A stretch of 64,000 nucleotides of DNA, from NCBI GenBank assembly GCA_033239525.1, contig BSYO01000009.1:19427299-19491298 (forward strand), in the 5' to 3' direction. Source of the DNA: Nepenthes gracilis (lineage: Eukaryota; Streptophyta; Magnoliopsida; Caryophyllales; Nepenthaceae). Made by a program: the position numbers and the translations under genes. The notes under the pieces were generated by a model, which saw nothing but the letters and a program-made list of their open reading frames with translations, ran no database searches and was not told where the DNA came from. This document shows, piece after piece, positions 35,894-48,179 of this stretch. Positions within the stretch are counted from its first letter, which is position 1. Every line of letters begins with the position of its first letter.

Positions 35894-36710
35894 TGTTGGG
35901 GGTCAATCCCGTGTGAAAATTTTGATGGTCGAAGGACTCGAAGGGAATACGATGACCTTGTGTGCTACTAAGATCCACGGACTATGTACAAGAAATTTCG
36001 GTCAATATTGTTGACCAAAAATTTTAGACGAATAAAAATAACCGATCAATTTATTGACCAGCCAAGTGAAGAAGACATTAACCGGCCAAGTGAATGAGAC
36101 GGTCAACGGGGTGTTGACTGGCTGAGAATAGAAATACTGAACATTTGTCTTCTTCAAATGGCGTACAGTTGACCTTTCTAATTGAGCAGTTAAAAGACAT
36201 CATTTCTGGAAAGATAACAAACAAATTTACAGGATTATACATGCGCCGCCTATTGCAGGATAAAGCGTGCGCCACCTTTGCAGACTTTGGGAGCTATACA
36301 CGCAACTACAATACTGAGTTGGTGGTTACTCATTTTTTACTAAAGGTGTATACGTATATTATACTTAAGTATTGTATGATGTATCTGAAAATATATGAGA
36401 GAACAAGAGAGTGTGAAAAATTATAAAGAAAAAGATAGTGAGGAAAAATACAATGTGTTGGATTCTTTATATTTCTCGTACTCTGTTCTTCAATTTTGTT
36501 TCTTGGGTTTGTGTATCCGTATGGTTTGTGTAACCAATCTCATATAATGGATCCTCATTTGTAAACTAAATATCTCGTAATTTTTTTCTTAATTGAGAAG
36601 AATTTTCTACGTAAAATCTTATTTATTCAATTTTTCTTCTTCATCCTTCTCTTCACTGTGTGTGTGTATAATTCTATACATTCTGTCCGACCGCCCATTC
36701 TGCGCCAACA
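35894..36710 (+). mobile_element. Solo Ty1/copia LTR with 5-bp target duplication
   Basis: Starts TGTTGGGGGTCAATCCCG and ends GCGCCAACA, a TG...CA LTR with short inverted ends. It is flanked by AGATG on both sides (35889-35893 and 36711-36715). The 3' part has the block TTAATTGAGAAGAATTTTC followed by CGTAAAATCTT, typical of plant copia LTRs and shared with the LTR at 41106. No internal domain remains, so it is a solo LTR made by LTR-LTR recombination. Its U3 holds several TTGAC/GTCAA words. Confidence 0.85.
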
Positions 36711-36715
36711 AGATG

Positions 36716-38145
36716 CTCACAATCTATCCCAAATACGCAAATGTGTCGCTCGAGTATATTTCAAATGCAAATATTTTGTTTAAAATATGCGTAAGTGTCC
36801 CAAAAATATCCATCAGGTGCACATTTACTACACAAAATATACATAAATGTGGGGCAGATGCAAATCTGACGCTATTCGATCTAACTTATTTTAATTTAAA
36901 ATTTAATTTTTGATCCAAAATCTCAATTAATATAAAAAATTTATTAATTTAATTAAATAAATTATCATTAAAAAAACATTCTGAATATCATAACTTATAG
37001 ACACGGCTCATTATATAAATATGCCGTATTTATATGCTCCATTTTCACATAGACGATCCAAATAAATAAGCCTACATGGCCAGTCTAACAAGTAGTGTTG
37101 ATAAAGTTTATATAGTGAACCTCGTGAACTAGATAGTTAACTTGCTGCAGGAGCAATAAATGTACAGGCCCTTGCATGGTGAAAGTCGACATATCTATGA
37201 TTTCAAGTCACGTAAATGCTGTAGGCAGTGATAATGATACCTGAGGGTGCAAGGCTCTCAATCACAGTAGACTATGAAGAAGGTACTTTACCCTACAAGT
37301 GACATAGTGTGAGATCCACATTGCTTTGGCTGTGATTTGGATATCGATCAAATAATAGCTTTGGTATGAAATAATCTGACATTGACCTGCATTAGAGCTT
37401 GAGTTGTCCATATTAGGTGAAAGTGTCTAGCTCGATGATTATTGAGTTTAAGCTGTAGGGATGGCCTGACCCACATTTGCCCTTTTATTATTCAAGATCT
37501 ACTTATCAAAAAATTTTGATTAGACCCATTAACTCACAGAGAGAAGGTAGTGGACAATCAGGATTCTGCCAGTTCAGTTCTCATGTAAAGACAAGTGTGT
37601 GAAGTTGAGTGATGCTTCTCTTCCACAAGAAAAGATTAAAAAAAGCAAAAGTGATTGATGATTGCAGATGGCAGGATAGCTGCAACGTCATAGAATTTAA
37701 ATTGAGTTATGTAAATTATTTATATATATATATTTATAATAGTTTGATGATTTTAAGAAATTTGCATGAATGAAAATCAGACAATGACATAGGCACTATC
37801 CCATCTCATATATATAATTTTTTTTTAAAGATAAGTATTACTTAATTCTCTTCATTAAATGTTGATAGAAGAGCCATTAATCTGTTTTTTTTATTTATTT
37901 ATTTTAAATTCAAGGACCATTAATGTCATTGTTCCCCAAATAGATAATCATTAAGTCGACCCCTCTACTCCTTTTCTTATTCTTGATCAATTTTAAAACA
38001 TAGATGTCAACTTAATTATTTTACTCAAGTATTTTCAGAGATCGACCAACAAGATCAAGCGAAGGACTTAATATATTTGCAGTATAATGACATACTTGGC
38101 ATATTAGAGTTAAAGACCTATGATTGTACTAAGAAAATCTTACCT
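36716..38145. other. Intergenic region with an unexplained moderately complex stretch
   Basis: 36.72-37.0 kb is AT-rich. From about 37,080 to 37,680 the sequence is balanced and non-repetitive, unlike ordinary intergenic AT DNA, but it has no long frame on either strand and no recognised motif. It could be a decayed gene or non-coding transcript, or the body of a non-autonomous transposon. 37.7-38.1 kb is AT-rich again. Confidence 0.3.
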
Positions 38146-38509
38146 CACGTTTGATTAGAGAGAATAAGGTAAGAATAAAATTTTTATTATCAGGAAATAG
38201 ATATTTCTTCATTTGGTTACAAATTTAATTATAAATAAATATTCTCTGAGAATTGTTATTCCCATATATGTGGGAATAATAATTTTTACATATTATTATT
38301 ATTAGATATTATTATTACATATTATTATTATTAATATCTTATTCATCATACTATCCTATAAATCAAACAATGGAATACTAATTTCTACCTTATTCTATTC
38401 CAACAATCAAATATGATAATAATAATTCCAACTTTATTCTTATCATATTCTATTCCCTGGAATAACTATTATATTCTCACATTATTCCACTCCAACAATT
38501 AAACATACC
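38146..38509. mobile_element. MITE-like inverted-repeat element
   Basis: The left end CACGTTTGATTAGAGAGAATAAGGTAAGAATAA corresponds, in reverse complement, to the right end (ACGGTATGTTTAATTGTTGG, then AGTGGAATAATGTGAGAATAA). GGAATAAT/ATTATTCC words recur symmetrically inside, and an inner ATTATTATTA region could be the loop. Length about 360 bp with no coding. No clean target duplication was found, so the superfamily is open. Confidence 0.45.
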
Positions 38510-40100
38510 GTAAATGCTTTAGGAATATTTCCTAATTATACCCATCACTTCATTTGGTTAATACTTTTATGGAAGATATATTTTATTATCAAAAAAGTTG
38601 GTGCCCGTTATAAATTAGGATTTTATATGAAAAATTTTGAATCATACTCTCAAATATTTTAACTCTGATCATGCATACAACATAATAAAACAAGATATCA
38701 AAGTAATAAGATGTGTTTATTAATTTACCCTTCCTCATTTACTATCAACATCAAATGAAATAAATTACAAGATGAGTGAGATAAAATAAGGGAAAAGGCT
38801 TATAGAGTATAAGCTTTTGCCTTTCGGTATTTTCATGTGGAATTAGAATATCTAGATCATAAACTCTTGATTTTTTTATTTAGACTTTAGTATTATGAGA
38901 CTTATACTTGAACATGTATTTTTAGGATCCTTCATGTGAGATGAGTATTATATGAAGTTAAGGATCTTTTATATGCTTAAAATATTGAAGTATTAGCTGT
39001 CATTTATGTATTAAGAAACTTTATATTTATAAAGAGCCTTACGTTCATGGTATTTAGTAACATCTCATGTAAATAATTGAGGAAAGTAGCTCTTGGAAAC
39101 TATTTCTCCTTAATTACTCATAGTAACTAGGTGATTTTATTGTGAATTACCCCCTTCTTCATAACTGCAATTGATGAATGTATATAATATCATGTTTTCT
39201 TAATTTGAATGTTTCATTTTGATTATAGATAGCGATTAACTAATATTAGTCTCTTTAACTCTTATCAAAGATTTTGGTTGTTTCACTATTGTGATCCAGA
39301 AATGGTGTTGTGACAAAACGACCTTTGAATATCCTATCTACAAGACAAATTGTTTCGATAGTCTATTTCTTGAAAATGTGGGATCTAGCTATGGCTCATC
39401 TCACGAGCATAGTATCATTTTGACAAGACAATCTGTTACCTCAACAACTCATTATCTTAGATTCAAATGTTACTGTTTATTGTTAAATCATTAGAAATGT
39501 TAATTAATAACTAATATTATATAGAACAAGGTATTTTATATAATCAAAGAAATTAAAATTTTTGTTCCTAGTCTACCAATAATGTCATCATCCTCGGTCG
39601 TTACTCCTTCGCCCATGTAAACCCTTGCCATCCTCGTCCACCCCGAGGCATTAGTACACCTATTAGGAATTGGGACCATTAAGGAAGGAGATATCACTCA
39701 TAATAGTGTTTGTGCAAACATATGTAGGAACTTTATTCACATGTATTGTGATAGATCTAGCTAAAATTCATTCCTACTCAAATGAAGTGGCATCGGCTTG
39801 GTATCAAGATGACGAGTTTAGGTTGCTAGAGACCAAACAATCGTTCACTTGGTCTAAAAATCGAAACTCTATCCATTGGCTCAAATTCAAAATTTTCAGT
39901 GATAAACTTGATAACTAAGTTGTTAAATAATTGAAAGAATTAGAGAATGACTGTCTTAGACCCTAGCCAGTAAATGTAAACAAAATATGTGAATCAAGAA
40001 GGGCGCGCTATCAAACTAAATAGTTGACCTTCCATATCTAACTAATTTATTAATTATTTGATACAAATTCGTTAATTATACCAGAGAATCAATCTATCAA
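38510..40100. other. AT-rich intergenic region
   Basis: No gene supported. Short frames at 39291-39494 and 39670-39918 have no recognisable protein motif. A brief GC-richer patch (39575-39660) has pyrimidine-rich words such as CCATCCTCGTCCACCCC and may be transposon debris. Confidence 0.4.
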
Positions 40101-40830
40101 AACTGTTGCAGCCATTAACCAAAGTTAAAAAGACCGACAATAGAGGTGGTTTGATTACATGACAATCTTCTAGAAAATTGTTCAAAACTATCCACTAGAC
40201 ACACATCCTCGTATGTGGCAGTTAGATACTAAAATTAACAAGACATGACCTAACATTAGGACTACAGTTAGCAAATTACTCAGAACTATTCAATAAGCCC
40301 ACATCTATAAATATAGTAGAGCCTCTCAGATGTAACATCAAATCTAAATATACAATTTCTTTATAAAAAAATCAACTATTGCATAGTTATGTAGAGCCTT
40401 TCATAAGGAAAAGGATCAATTATGAGAGGTTATTCAATTGATTTCAAAATAGGCTTATTACTTCTATAAATACAAAATCCTTTAACTCAATTAGAGTATC
40501 CATTAATCTTAGAAGGATCTAACATATTTTGACAAATCTAAATCTTTTAATATTTGATTATTATCTGATCATTATGATTTTTAAGTTTCAATCTCACAGT
40601 ACTCAACATATATAAATAAGTTCGAAGCTTGTACTTCAAAACACATTATCTTCCCTAATAATTTCTTTCGAAGCCTAGCCTTTCGTTCTTCTATTCTTAT
40701 CTTTGCCTTATAACTTATTTATTAGGTGTAATTACTAACTTGAATATTAAAAAATAATTTGAAAAGTTAGTTTAAAATTCTTAGAACCTTTTATTTTGGT
40801 CTATAATATACAGGGTTCATATTAAAGGGT
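40100..40830 (+). mobile_element. Eroded gypsy-type LTR (low confidence)
   Basis: A TATA-like ACATATATAAATAAG near 40605 is followed by pyrimidine-rich sequence and TAACTTGAATATTAAAAAA near 40740. The latter resembles the CTGACTTGAGCGTCGGAGTG block of plant gypsy LTRs, seen intact (reverse orientation) beside the TRIM insertion at 50.8/53.85 kb. The ends cannot be placed. Confidence 0.25.
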
Positions 40831-41105
40831 TTAAAAATCCGTTTTAGAATTTCTTCAACCAAAACTCAAATCCAATATAAGCATCTCATTTAAAACACAC
40901 ACACACAAAACATAATTTACAAGATCTATAAACTAACATATATTTAAAAAACTTTCAATTTTCCTATATGAAATCTTTTTTGACTTATACGTTTCAAACA
41001 CTACCATTACTGCTAGCGGCCCCGCCGATTTGGGTAATCAACCCTGCCGGTGCCAGCACCGAAGCTGGTGCATCCACCTTTGATGTTTGTCATTACTGTT
41101 GGTCA

Positions 41106-41782
41106 TGTTGGGAGTCACTCCCGTAAAGAAGCTCTTGTGATCGAATAATTTGGGCGAAGCACAAAGTTATCGTTTCATAAAGAAATGAAGTTCTGGTCAA
41201 CGGGGAGTTGACTGGATGACGGTCAACGGGCTATTGACCGGTTTGGCGGAGAAGTTGGCCGATTTCTCTAAGAGATTTTAAAGAGCAAATTTCAGACGGT
41301 CAATGGAGATATTGACCGGCTCTGTGAAGAATGCGGACGGCCCGTTTGTGCGCGCGCGCCAGAGCAATACAAGACAATGCCACCAAAGAAATCTTCGAAA
41401 ATACATGTCTCGAGACGGTTTTGCAGGAGTCGTATTTTTGGACAGGGGAATATTCATATTGTTGGAAGGAATTGTTTCTGTCCTTTTATGTATTGAATAT
41501 TGCCCCATATATACTTTTGTGTGTGTATGTGGAGTGGATGTAACACAGAGAGAGAGTAAGAGAAAAACGGTGAAGGAGTGCTCTTTGATTTTTTCTCTGT
41601 TCTTTACTGTTGTCTCCAAATCATATAGTGAAATACGTTTCAGTGGACGGATTGTCCCGTGATTTTTTCCTTAATTGAGAAGGATTTTCACGTAAAATAT
41701 TTTGTGTTCATTGTTCTTCTTCGTCCTCATTTTCTTACTGGCCTGTTCAAACGAGGAAAGTGGTCCGGCCTCTTCTCCAGCA
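41106..41782 (+). mobile_element. Second solo copia LTR of the same family
   Basis: Starts TGTTGGGAGTCACTCCCG and ends CTTCTCCAGCA. The flanking pentamers GGTCA (41101-41105) and TGTCA (41783-41787) look like a target duplication with one mutation. The U3 contains alternating GGTCAACGGG, GTTGACTGG and ATTGACCGG words at 41185-41325, i.e. many W-box cores. A TATA-like CCATATATAC lies near 41502. The end shares CCTTAATTGAGAAGGATTTTC with the LTR at 35894. No internal region remains. Confidence 0.75.
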
Positions 41783-41787
41783 TGTCA

Positions 41788-43685
41788 CTGCATGGAACAC
41801 GTACAACTTCATTCTTAGTTGATTTAGTCAGTTCATTTACATACAAAACACATGATATTTATCGTTATCTTGTTACTAATAACATTTATTCTTAAATAAT
41901 ATTTACTCAATTTTCATTTTATATTCATAAATCATACCATAGGTAAGTGAATCAGATAAATACATTTTATAAGTAGAAATAAAAAATAACTTCGAATTTC
42001 TATAAAAAAAAATGTTATTTATTCGCTTACTTATGCAACTTAATTATCATTCATTTTTATTCATATGGTTTACTTCATTTTTTATTGTTTTAAATCTCAA
42101 TAAATTCTATATATATATATAGTGTAATTATAGATAAATTATAAACGAGATAAATAGCTTTTTTCTTTTTCTTTTTTTTTTTTGTGCCGGAAGCTTGCAC
42201 GTAATTTCCTAGTTGTCGTCAGGAAGCATAATGACAATAAATGATAATTACACTGAAATTTCCTGTGGTCACGGCTTATCAGAGACGACAAATGATGTTT
42301 CAGATATGTCGTGTGGCATCTTCTTATCCGTGTGGGGCCTTCAACAATTATATTCTCCTCAGAGTCCATCAATTTCTGACATATTTTATCAAATACTGAA
42401 ACGTGTAGGTTTGTATTTTTTTTGGTAATAAATATTTTAGTGGTGAAAAGGATAAGCTTTTCGTTTGAAACAAATTTGACTTTGTGAATGTTTGTCACAG
42501 AACTGAAATCGTAGCTGAACTTTACTAGCAAAAAAAGAGATTAGAAAATCATTAACCCCTTCTTAAGCCTTTATAAGGGCTATTCTAAGTTATAATATCA
42601 TCGATTGTTAGATCTGTGTTTAATAATTATAATTTTATGATGTGTAGTTATACTTTGAGTCTTTGTGTTCATATATTCCGTGTGTTGTTAGTAAATATTT
42701 TGAAGCTGCATAATTAGTTAACTTTAGAAGGCAATGTTTTAGTTCTATTCATTCATCGCTCAAGTTTATTTATTTTTGAGCACTTGATATCAAATATATA
42801 AAAATATAGAAGTTCATGCTATGAAATTTTAGAAGCAAATCACTTGTGGCGTGATCAGAAGCTCAAGTTATAAAGTTCATAAGCAAACTGATCAATGGCT
42901 ATGATATAAAAATTCTACTTATAGGATTTTAAAAGCAGGTCATCATATAATTATAAGACAATTGTTGAGTAGAAATTAATTTTTGCCCCACCATCTACTA
43001 CATAGGAATGCTATTTGATCAGATGTTTTATTTTTTTAAAATAGCTAATCCCATTTAGATATATTAAATGATATATCTAAACTGAATTTAAACAGAGTTT
43101 TATTTGAAAGTATGAAGATGCACCAATTAAGAGATTTGAGATAATAACTATACTTTTTGAGTGATCTTTGTTCACTTGCTATTGACTTGGGCCTAAATGT
43201 CATTGAGTGAACTTTAAAAGCCTAAATGTTATTGAATGGTTTATGTTTAAAAGCTTAAATGTCATGAGATATCTTTATTACCTAAGCACCAATCTACCTT
43301 TTTAGTTTGCAGACTTATGAAATTTTGGTGTGTAGTTTGAAACACGTTTTAGGCGTGTATATAATCGGAGGAGTTTAGTGAACTAAGATTTGCTCAAAAG
43401 AACTAAAAGATGTTTGGATAGTTACTAATGCATCGATCTAAAATAGAATGTTAAATAGTTATATGTCTAGTATCAATTAGTCAAGGATTTTAGCGTATTT
43501 ATTTATTGATTTGTAAGTTAATTTTTCTTATATATGAATTTTAGTTAGCAATTCAAAATGTAATATACTTTTTTCTCTTTGAACAAATTATTCAAGAATT
43601 TTTCATTTATCACACTATTATATATTCTTTTGATTTGTGTAATTTCCTTTTTAATATATACATGTTAATGGATTCAATATAAATA
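41788..43685. other. AT-rich intergenic region
   Basis: No gene recognised. 42180-42400 is slightly GC-richer with frames on both strands but no known motif. A phrase like CCTAAATGTCATTGAGTGA recurs three times in 43185-43275, a small decayed repeat. The remainder is AT-rich. Confidence 0.4.
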
Positions 43686-43689
43686 TGGG

Positions 43690-44640
43690 TTAACAGCGAC
43701 AAGGCTCAACTAAAAGTAATGAGGTCCAACCCGCAGGCAGACCCCACCAAGCAATGAGGCTTCGGAGATTTGGAATCAAGCTCACTAAATGTTTCTGACA
43801 CACGCCCAATCGTCATCCATCCATGCCTCTCCTAAAACGGCTGCAGGTTGGCAGTGTAGGAGGTGCCGACTTAGAATATATCGACCAATGGAAGACAATG
43901 TCAACTCTAATGAGCCATGGTGCCCACCTTCCTATAGCAGTTCAACCTATCATAACAAAAGTCAACTAAGCCCGTGTCGGCCACCCCTGGTGACAGTCTT
44001 TGTGCCACCATAATGTAACAACTGACACCACTGATTATCGTCAGCACTCAATGGCCGACGAACTCAAGCGGGCCACCTATTGCAAGTTCCCGTGCCCAAT
44101 AGCCTCCTCTATGGAGTTTACAAATGCCTTCTGCGATGGAGGAAAAGATGAAGAAAATCCACGATCTGAAATCCAACATTCTAACAACTCTCAAAGCGTT
44201 TAAAAGCCACCTCGCGCTAAGCTTTGAATCCAAGTACGAGGAGAAAGAACCGACTCTCTTTCCTCCATAATCGCCGCTTTAGCCCGGCAATCTTAGTCAT
44301 CCACTCACTACAATGTATTAAAGGAGCTCGAGCCTCCTCTCATAATCATTCGCACCCCTTATATATTAGCATCCGTACAATCCCTATCGTGTTTATCTTC
44401 GCACTTGTATCTTTTCATTCTTGAGAAAAGTTTCTAATTTGAATGTCAAAATATTTACGGTGGGAAAACTTTTCGCAATCCTTTGACTTTTTATTCGTAA
44501 TTTGTGGTGCACAGGGTTTAGGTCAAAAGATACGAAGATCGGACCCGTTCGAAATCAATCTAACGCAAAGAATCCAAAGGCTCTCTAATCCGCGCAGAAA
44601 CTTGGACCCAATAAAACATCAGATTTGAATAATAATTATC
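43690..44640 (+). mobile_element. Solo or truncated LTR (gypsy-like)
   Basis: A non-coding, GC-richer block of about 950 bp in AT-rich DNA. It has LTR-like composition, a TATA-like CCTTATATATTAGC near 44358, then pyrimidine-rich sequence and CTAATTTGAATGTCAAAA near 44430. That matches the position and form of the conserved CTGACTTGAGCGTCGG block of gypsy LTRs. Short frames on both strands are not protein-like. Termini were not defined. Confidence 0.4.
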
Positions 44641-46124
44641 GATATTCAAGTACCTAAATTCATAATTTCTTTACTTGTATTAAAATTATAATTTTTTAAT
44701 TTATATTTTCATATAGAATACATATTTATCTATCCTTTAAATATTTATAGGTCTAATATGATTTCCTTGTCACAAAAATATAATGCCACGATTATTTTAT
44801 TTGAGACAAGCCAAATAAAGTGTGGTGGAATACATATAAAGCCCCATGATTATGTCAATGAATATTTTGAGAGCAGTATAATGATGCAAATTTGAATAGG
44901 CTTCAAATATAACTTTGTGTGAGTCATTGTTGCCCCAAATTGTAAGGGTTTGGTCAGGCTACCTCATTGAGGCGCAACTTTTCCTATATATTTTTACAAT
45001 TTAATAATAATATAAAATATAATATCATGGTATGGCCTAAAATGATATTGGTCCAATCCGTTTTTATAAAGGGTCTACAAGCTGAAAGTTCATGAAAAAA
45101 TATGAACCAATTGAATTATTAGATCAAAAATGGAAAAAAATTTGACCAAACTATTGAATATCCAAATATCCGAATTATTGGTAGTACAAAAAATTGAGAT
45201 ATTAAATAACCGTATGGTTAATAAATTTAAACTGTTAATCTTGATAAATAGTTATATAAACCGATGAATGAGCGATCAAATTAAATAAATAGTTAATGCG
45301 GATAACGAACAAACATTAGTTTCAAAGTTTATATAACAATTGGACTATTTAATATTTAATTAATATAATTATTCAATTAATATATAATTATACCTTTTCA
45401 AAAATACCATACTAGCTGATATAAAAGATTATAAATATGCCTATATCTATCAAACAAAGAGATTGAAATTGAATCACTCATAAAAATTAGAAATATAGAT
45501 TTCTAGTTATCTACATACTTGCGAATTCTAAACATTACAGAGTCAAGTCATCTATCTCACATTCTCTCTAATCCATACCCTTTCACAATCTTTTAATTTT
45601 TTAAAAATATTTTTAATTTAAATATCAGATGATATTTTAAAAAATAAATTTTATATTTTTTTTACTTTTTGTTAATTATTATAATTTGTAAAGTATGGAT
45701 TAAAAGATTTGAATAATCAATTTAATTTTATTTGAACAACTATCCGAACATGAGATATATAGATCACAATGTAATATATATATCAAATGCTCTATCTTTT
45801 TTTGTACTTTTTATTGTGTAAGGTCCCATCACAAGTTTCATATCCTCCCTTTTGTAAAAATTTAATAAATTTATAATATATACAGTGCTGTTTTTCTTTA
45901 ATAAAATCCCAAAATACTAGATAATATGCAAGTTCACGGCATATATTAGATCTCTATAATTACAATTTACAAACGACAGAGAGATGGGAGCAAATTTAAT
46001 CCAGTTGGAGCCATCCGGGTATGGAAAACCCGAATATATAATCAACAAAAAATCTGCAGTTTCTGCGCCCGGGTCGTACATCTCCACGTGATCCGAGCAC
46101 GTGACTCTGACAGCGCAAGATTAG
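44641..46124. other. AT-rich intergenic DNA and 3' flank of the second CIPK
   Basis: No gene recognised up to the kinase stop codon at 46125-46127. The last 150 bp probably contain its 3'UTR. Two CACGTG palindromes lie at 46085-46090 and 46098-46103, just beyond the stop codon. Confidence 0.5.
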
Positions 46125-47435
46125 CTACAGCAGACCCGAAATGGGGCCATCGGCATCGGGCCGATAAATAAGCCCGCTGATCATGGGCCGAATTTTGTTC
46201 TTCCAAATTTCGTGGATGGGCTCCACACCGTTTTCCCTACTCCTCACTTCAACCACTACCAGATTCCGCGTTAGCCGGTGAACGTCTAATTCAATTACGA
46301 AATTCCCATCCTGCCCCTCGAGTGTCAAGCCCCATTCCTTTCTCTTTCCCCCCGCCACCGCCACGTCTTCCACCGTCGTGGCCGCCGCCTCAATTTTCTC
46401 AATCACCCTCTCCGGGGACTCCTTCGAAACAAATACCTCATTGGAATTCTCCTTCGAGTCGGAGTCGGTGAACAAGCCGGTGAGATTGAAGCCCGGCGAG
46501 AACGATATCAAGTCAAAGGCGTTGATGAATCTGTCGCCATCGTTTCGGTCCGATTTCAAGTCCTCGAACTCTTCGTGAAATTTCACCTCCTTGTATCCTT
46601 TCTTGAACCAGGGATCGTTCACGATCTCATCAAGGGTGATCCTCGTCTCGGGATTGGTGTCGAGGAGGCGCGACAGGAGCCGAGCCAGAGCCGGCGGCGT
46701 CCATTTCGGGAACCGGAATTCCCCTCTATAGATCTTCCGGTACAACGCCATCAGGTTCCTGTCGTTGAACGGCAGGTAGCCGGCGTTAAGCACGAAGAGG
46801 ATGACGCCGCACGACCACACGTCCACCTTCGCACCGTCGTAGCCTTTCTTCGCCAGAATCTCCGGCGCCACGTAAGCCGGCGTTCCGCAAAGCGTGTGTA
46901 ACCGCCCGTCGGGCCGGATCTGGTCCTTCACCGCGCTGAGTCCGAAATCCGAAACCTTCAGGTTCCAGTTTTCGTCGAGCAAGAGATTCTCCGGCTTGAG
47001 ATCACGGTGGAAAACGCCGCGAGAGTGGCAGTATCTGACGGCGGGAATGAGATGTTGGAAGTACCGGCGGCTGAGATCTTCGCTGAACCTGCCTTTCGCG
47101 ACCTTAGCGAAGAGCTCACCGCCTTTTGCTAACTCCATGACGAAGTAGATCTTGGTCTTGGTGGCCAAGACCTCGAAGAGCTTGATAATGTGAGGGTGGC
47201 GGAGCTGGCGCATGATGGAAATCTCGCGCTTGATGTGCGCGACATGACCGCCTTTGATGACCTTCTGCTTGCTAACGGACTTGATCGCCACGCCCTGGCC
47301 CGTCTCGACGTTTCGCGCGTGGTATACCTTCCCGAATGCTCCATAGCCGAGGAGCTTTCCGAGTTCATACTTCCCAGAGAGGTTTCTCTCCGGCAAAACT
47401 TCACCTGATCCGGCGCCGGCGATGGTATCCCACAT
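46125..47435 (-). CDS. CIPK14: CBL-interacting protein kinase, CIPK14/CIPK11 type
   Basis: Calcium-sensor-activated Ser/Thr kinase; relatives CIPK11 and CIPK14 act downstream of CBL proteins at the plasma membrane, for example on proton pump and iron/ABA responses. 436 residues, single exon. The kinase domain is about 23-277, with the glycine loop from Gly30, Lys52, HRD at 143-145, DFG at 163-165 and APE at 190-192. The NAF motif is at 305-307 within [19 protein letters not shown], followed by a shorter, diverged phosphatase-interaction segment (about 335-365) and a [18 protein letters not shown] C-terminal domain. The RYFQHLI, DQIRPDG and [10 protein letters not shown] stretches fit CIPK14/11 better than other CIPKs. 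The glycine loop reads GAFGKV where most CIPKs have GAFAKV. The coding sequence is much GC-richer than its surroundings. CIPK11 is the main alternative name. Confidence 0.95.
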   Translation of the reverse strand: MWDTIAGAGSGEVLPERNLSGKYELGKLLGYGAFGKVYHARNVETGQGVAIKSVSKQKVIKGGHVAHIKREISIMRQLRHPHIIKLFEVLATKTKIYFVMELAKGGELFAKVAKGRFSEDLSRRYFQHLIPAVRYCHSRGVFHRDLKPENLLLDENWNLKVSDFGLSAVKDQIRPDGRLHTLCGTPAYVAPEILAKKGYDGAKVDVWSCGVILFVLNAGYLPFNDRNLMALYRKIYRGEFRFPKWTPPALARLLSRLLDTNPETRITLDEIVNDPWFKKGYKEVKFHEEFEDLKSDRNDGDRFINAFDLISFSPGFNLTGLFTDSDSKENSNEVFVSKESPERVIEKIEAAATTVEDVAVAGGKRKEWGLTLEGQDGNFVIELDVHRLTRNLVVVEVRSRENGVEPIHEIWKNKIRPMISGLIYRPDADGPISGLL

Positions 47436-47656
47436 GTTCTCTGTCGTCGCCAGTGACCGGCAACAAACCTTCCCTTCTCCTTAATCGTTTCCTCCCTCGA
47501 ATTTGTCAAACTAATTCGTTCTAATAGGAGTAATAATTAAAACCATATAAGAAAGTTGGATGCTCCAAGGTTTTGAATTGATGAGCCTTAACTTCAAAGT
47601 CAAGAAAGAGAGAGAAAGGTGGTTAACGAATCAAGAGGTTCACGATGGATGATTGC

Positions 47657-47665
47657 CTATTTAAA
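47657..47665 (-). promoter_or_regulatory. TATA box of the CIPK14-type gene
   Basis: On the minus strand the sequence is TTTAAATAG, 222 bp upstream of the ATG, giving a leader of about 190 nt. Further upstream lie CCACGTGT (47777-47784, G-box/ABRE) and TGACGTAC (about 47843), which are common in ABA- and stress-responsive promoters. Regulation is inferred from motifs only. Confidence 0.5.
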
Positions 47666-48179
47666 GGGCTTCACCGGGGAAGAAGATAGAAAAAGGTAAA
47701 GCGAACGGGAGAAAATATTTTTTGAATGAAAGGAAAAGGGGTGGAACCATCTCTACAATTGATCAATTAACGCCATCCACGTGTTTAATTATTTTTTTTT
47801 CCTCAAAAAAATTAAAATAAATAAATAAATGGGAGGCGTACGATGACGTACAAATGACCGTTAATTGCATAGTAATATTTTTTGCCCACTTGGACGCTTT
47901 TTCTCTCTTTTCCATTTTCTGTAGTAAGGACGAGGAAATGAAGGCCAGCGTGTATGACGTGCCGGGTGTTTATTGGCTAATTATTTCGTGTCGATTCAGA
48001 TAGCTGCTTATACATTTTAACTCGACGGCATTTTTCTTAATTGTTCAACTTAAAAACCGTAGGAAGGGAATTAAACGACCGCGTCCGCCTCACAGCCAGG
48101 CTGTCGTTAAATCAAAATTTAATGGGTGTCGTGTTTTATTTTGTAAGGGGATGAGTAATATTTTTACCTAAGAGATTAG

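Noticed and set aside
41278..41662. Overlapping frames of 113-119 codons on both strands
   Set aside because: They lie inside a solo copia LTR.
46378..47524. Several frames antisense to or overlapping the CIPK14-type gene
   Set aside because: All overlap a well-supported kinase exon and owe their length to its GC-rich codon use.
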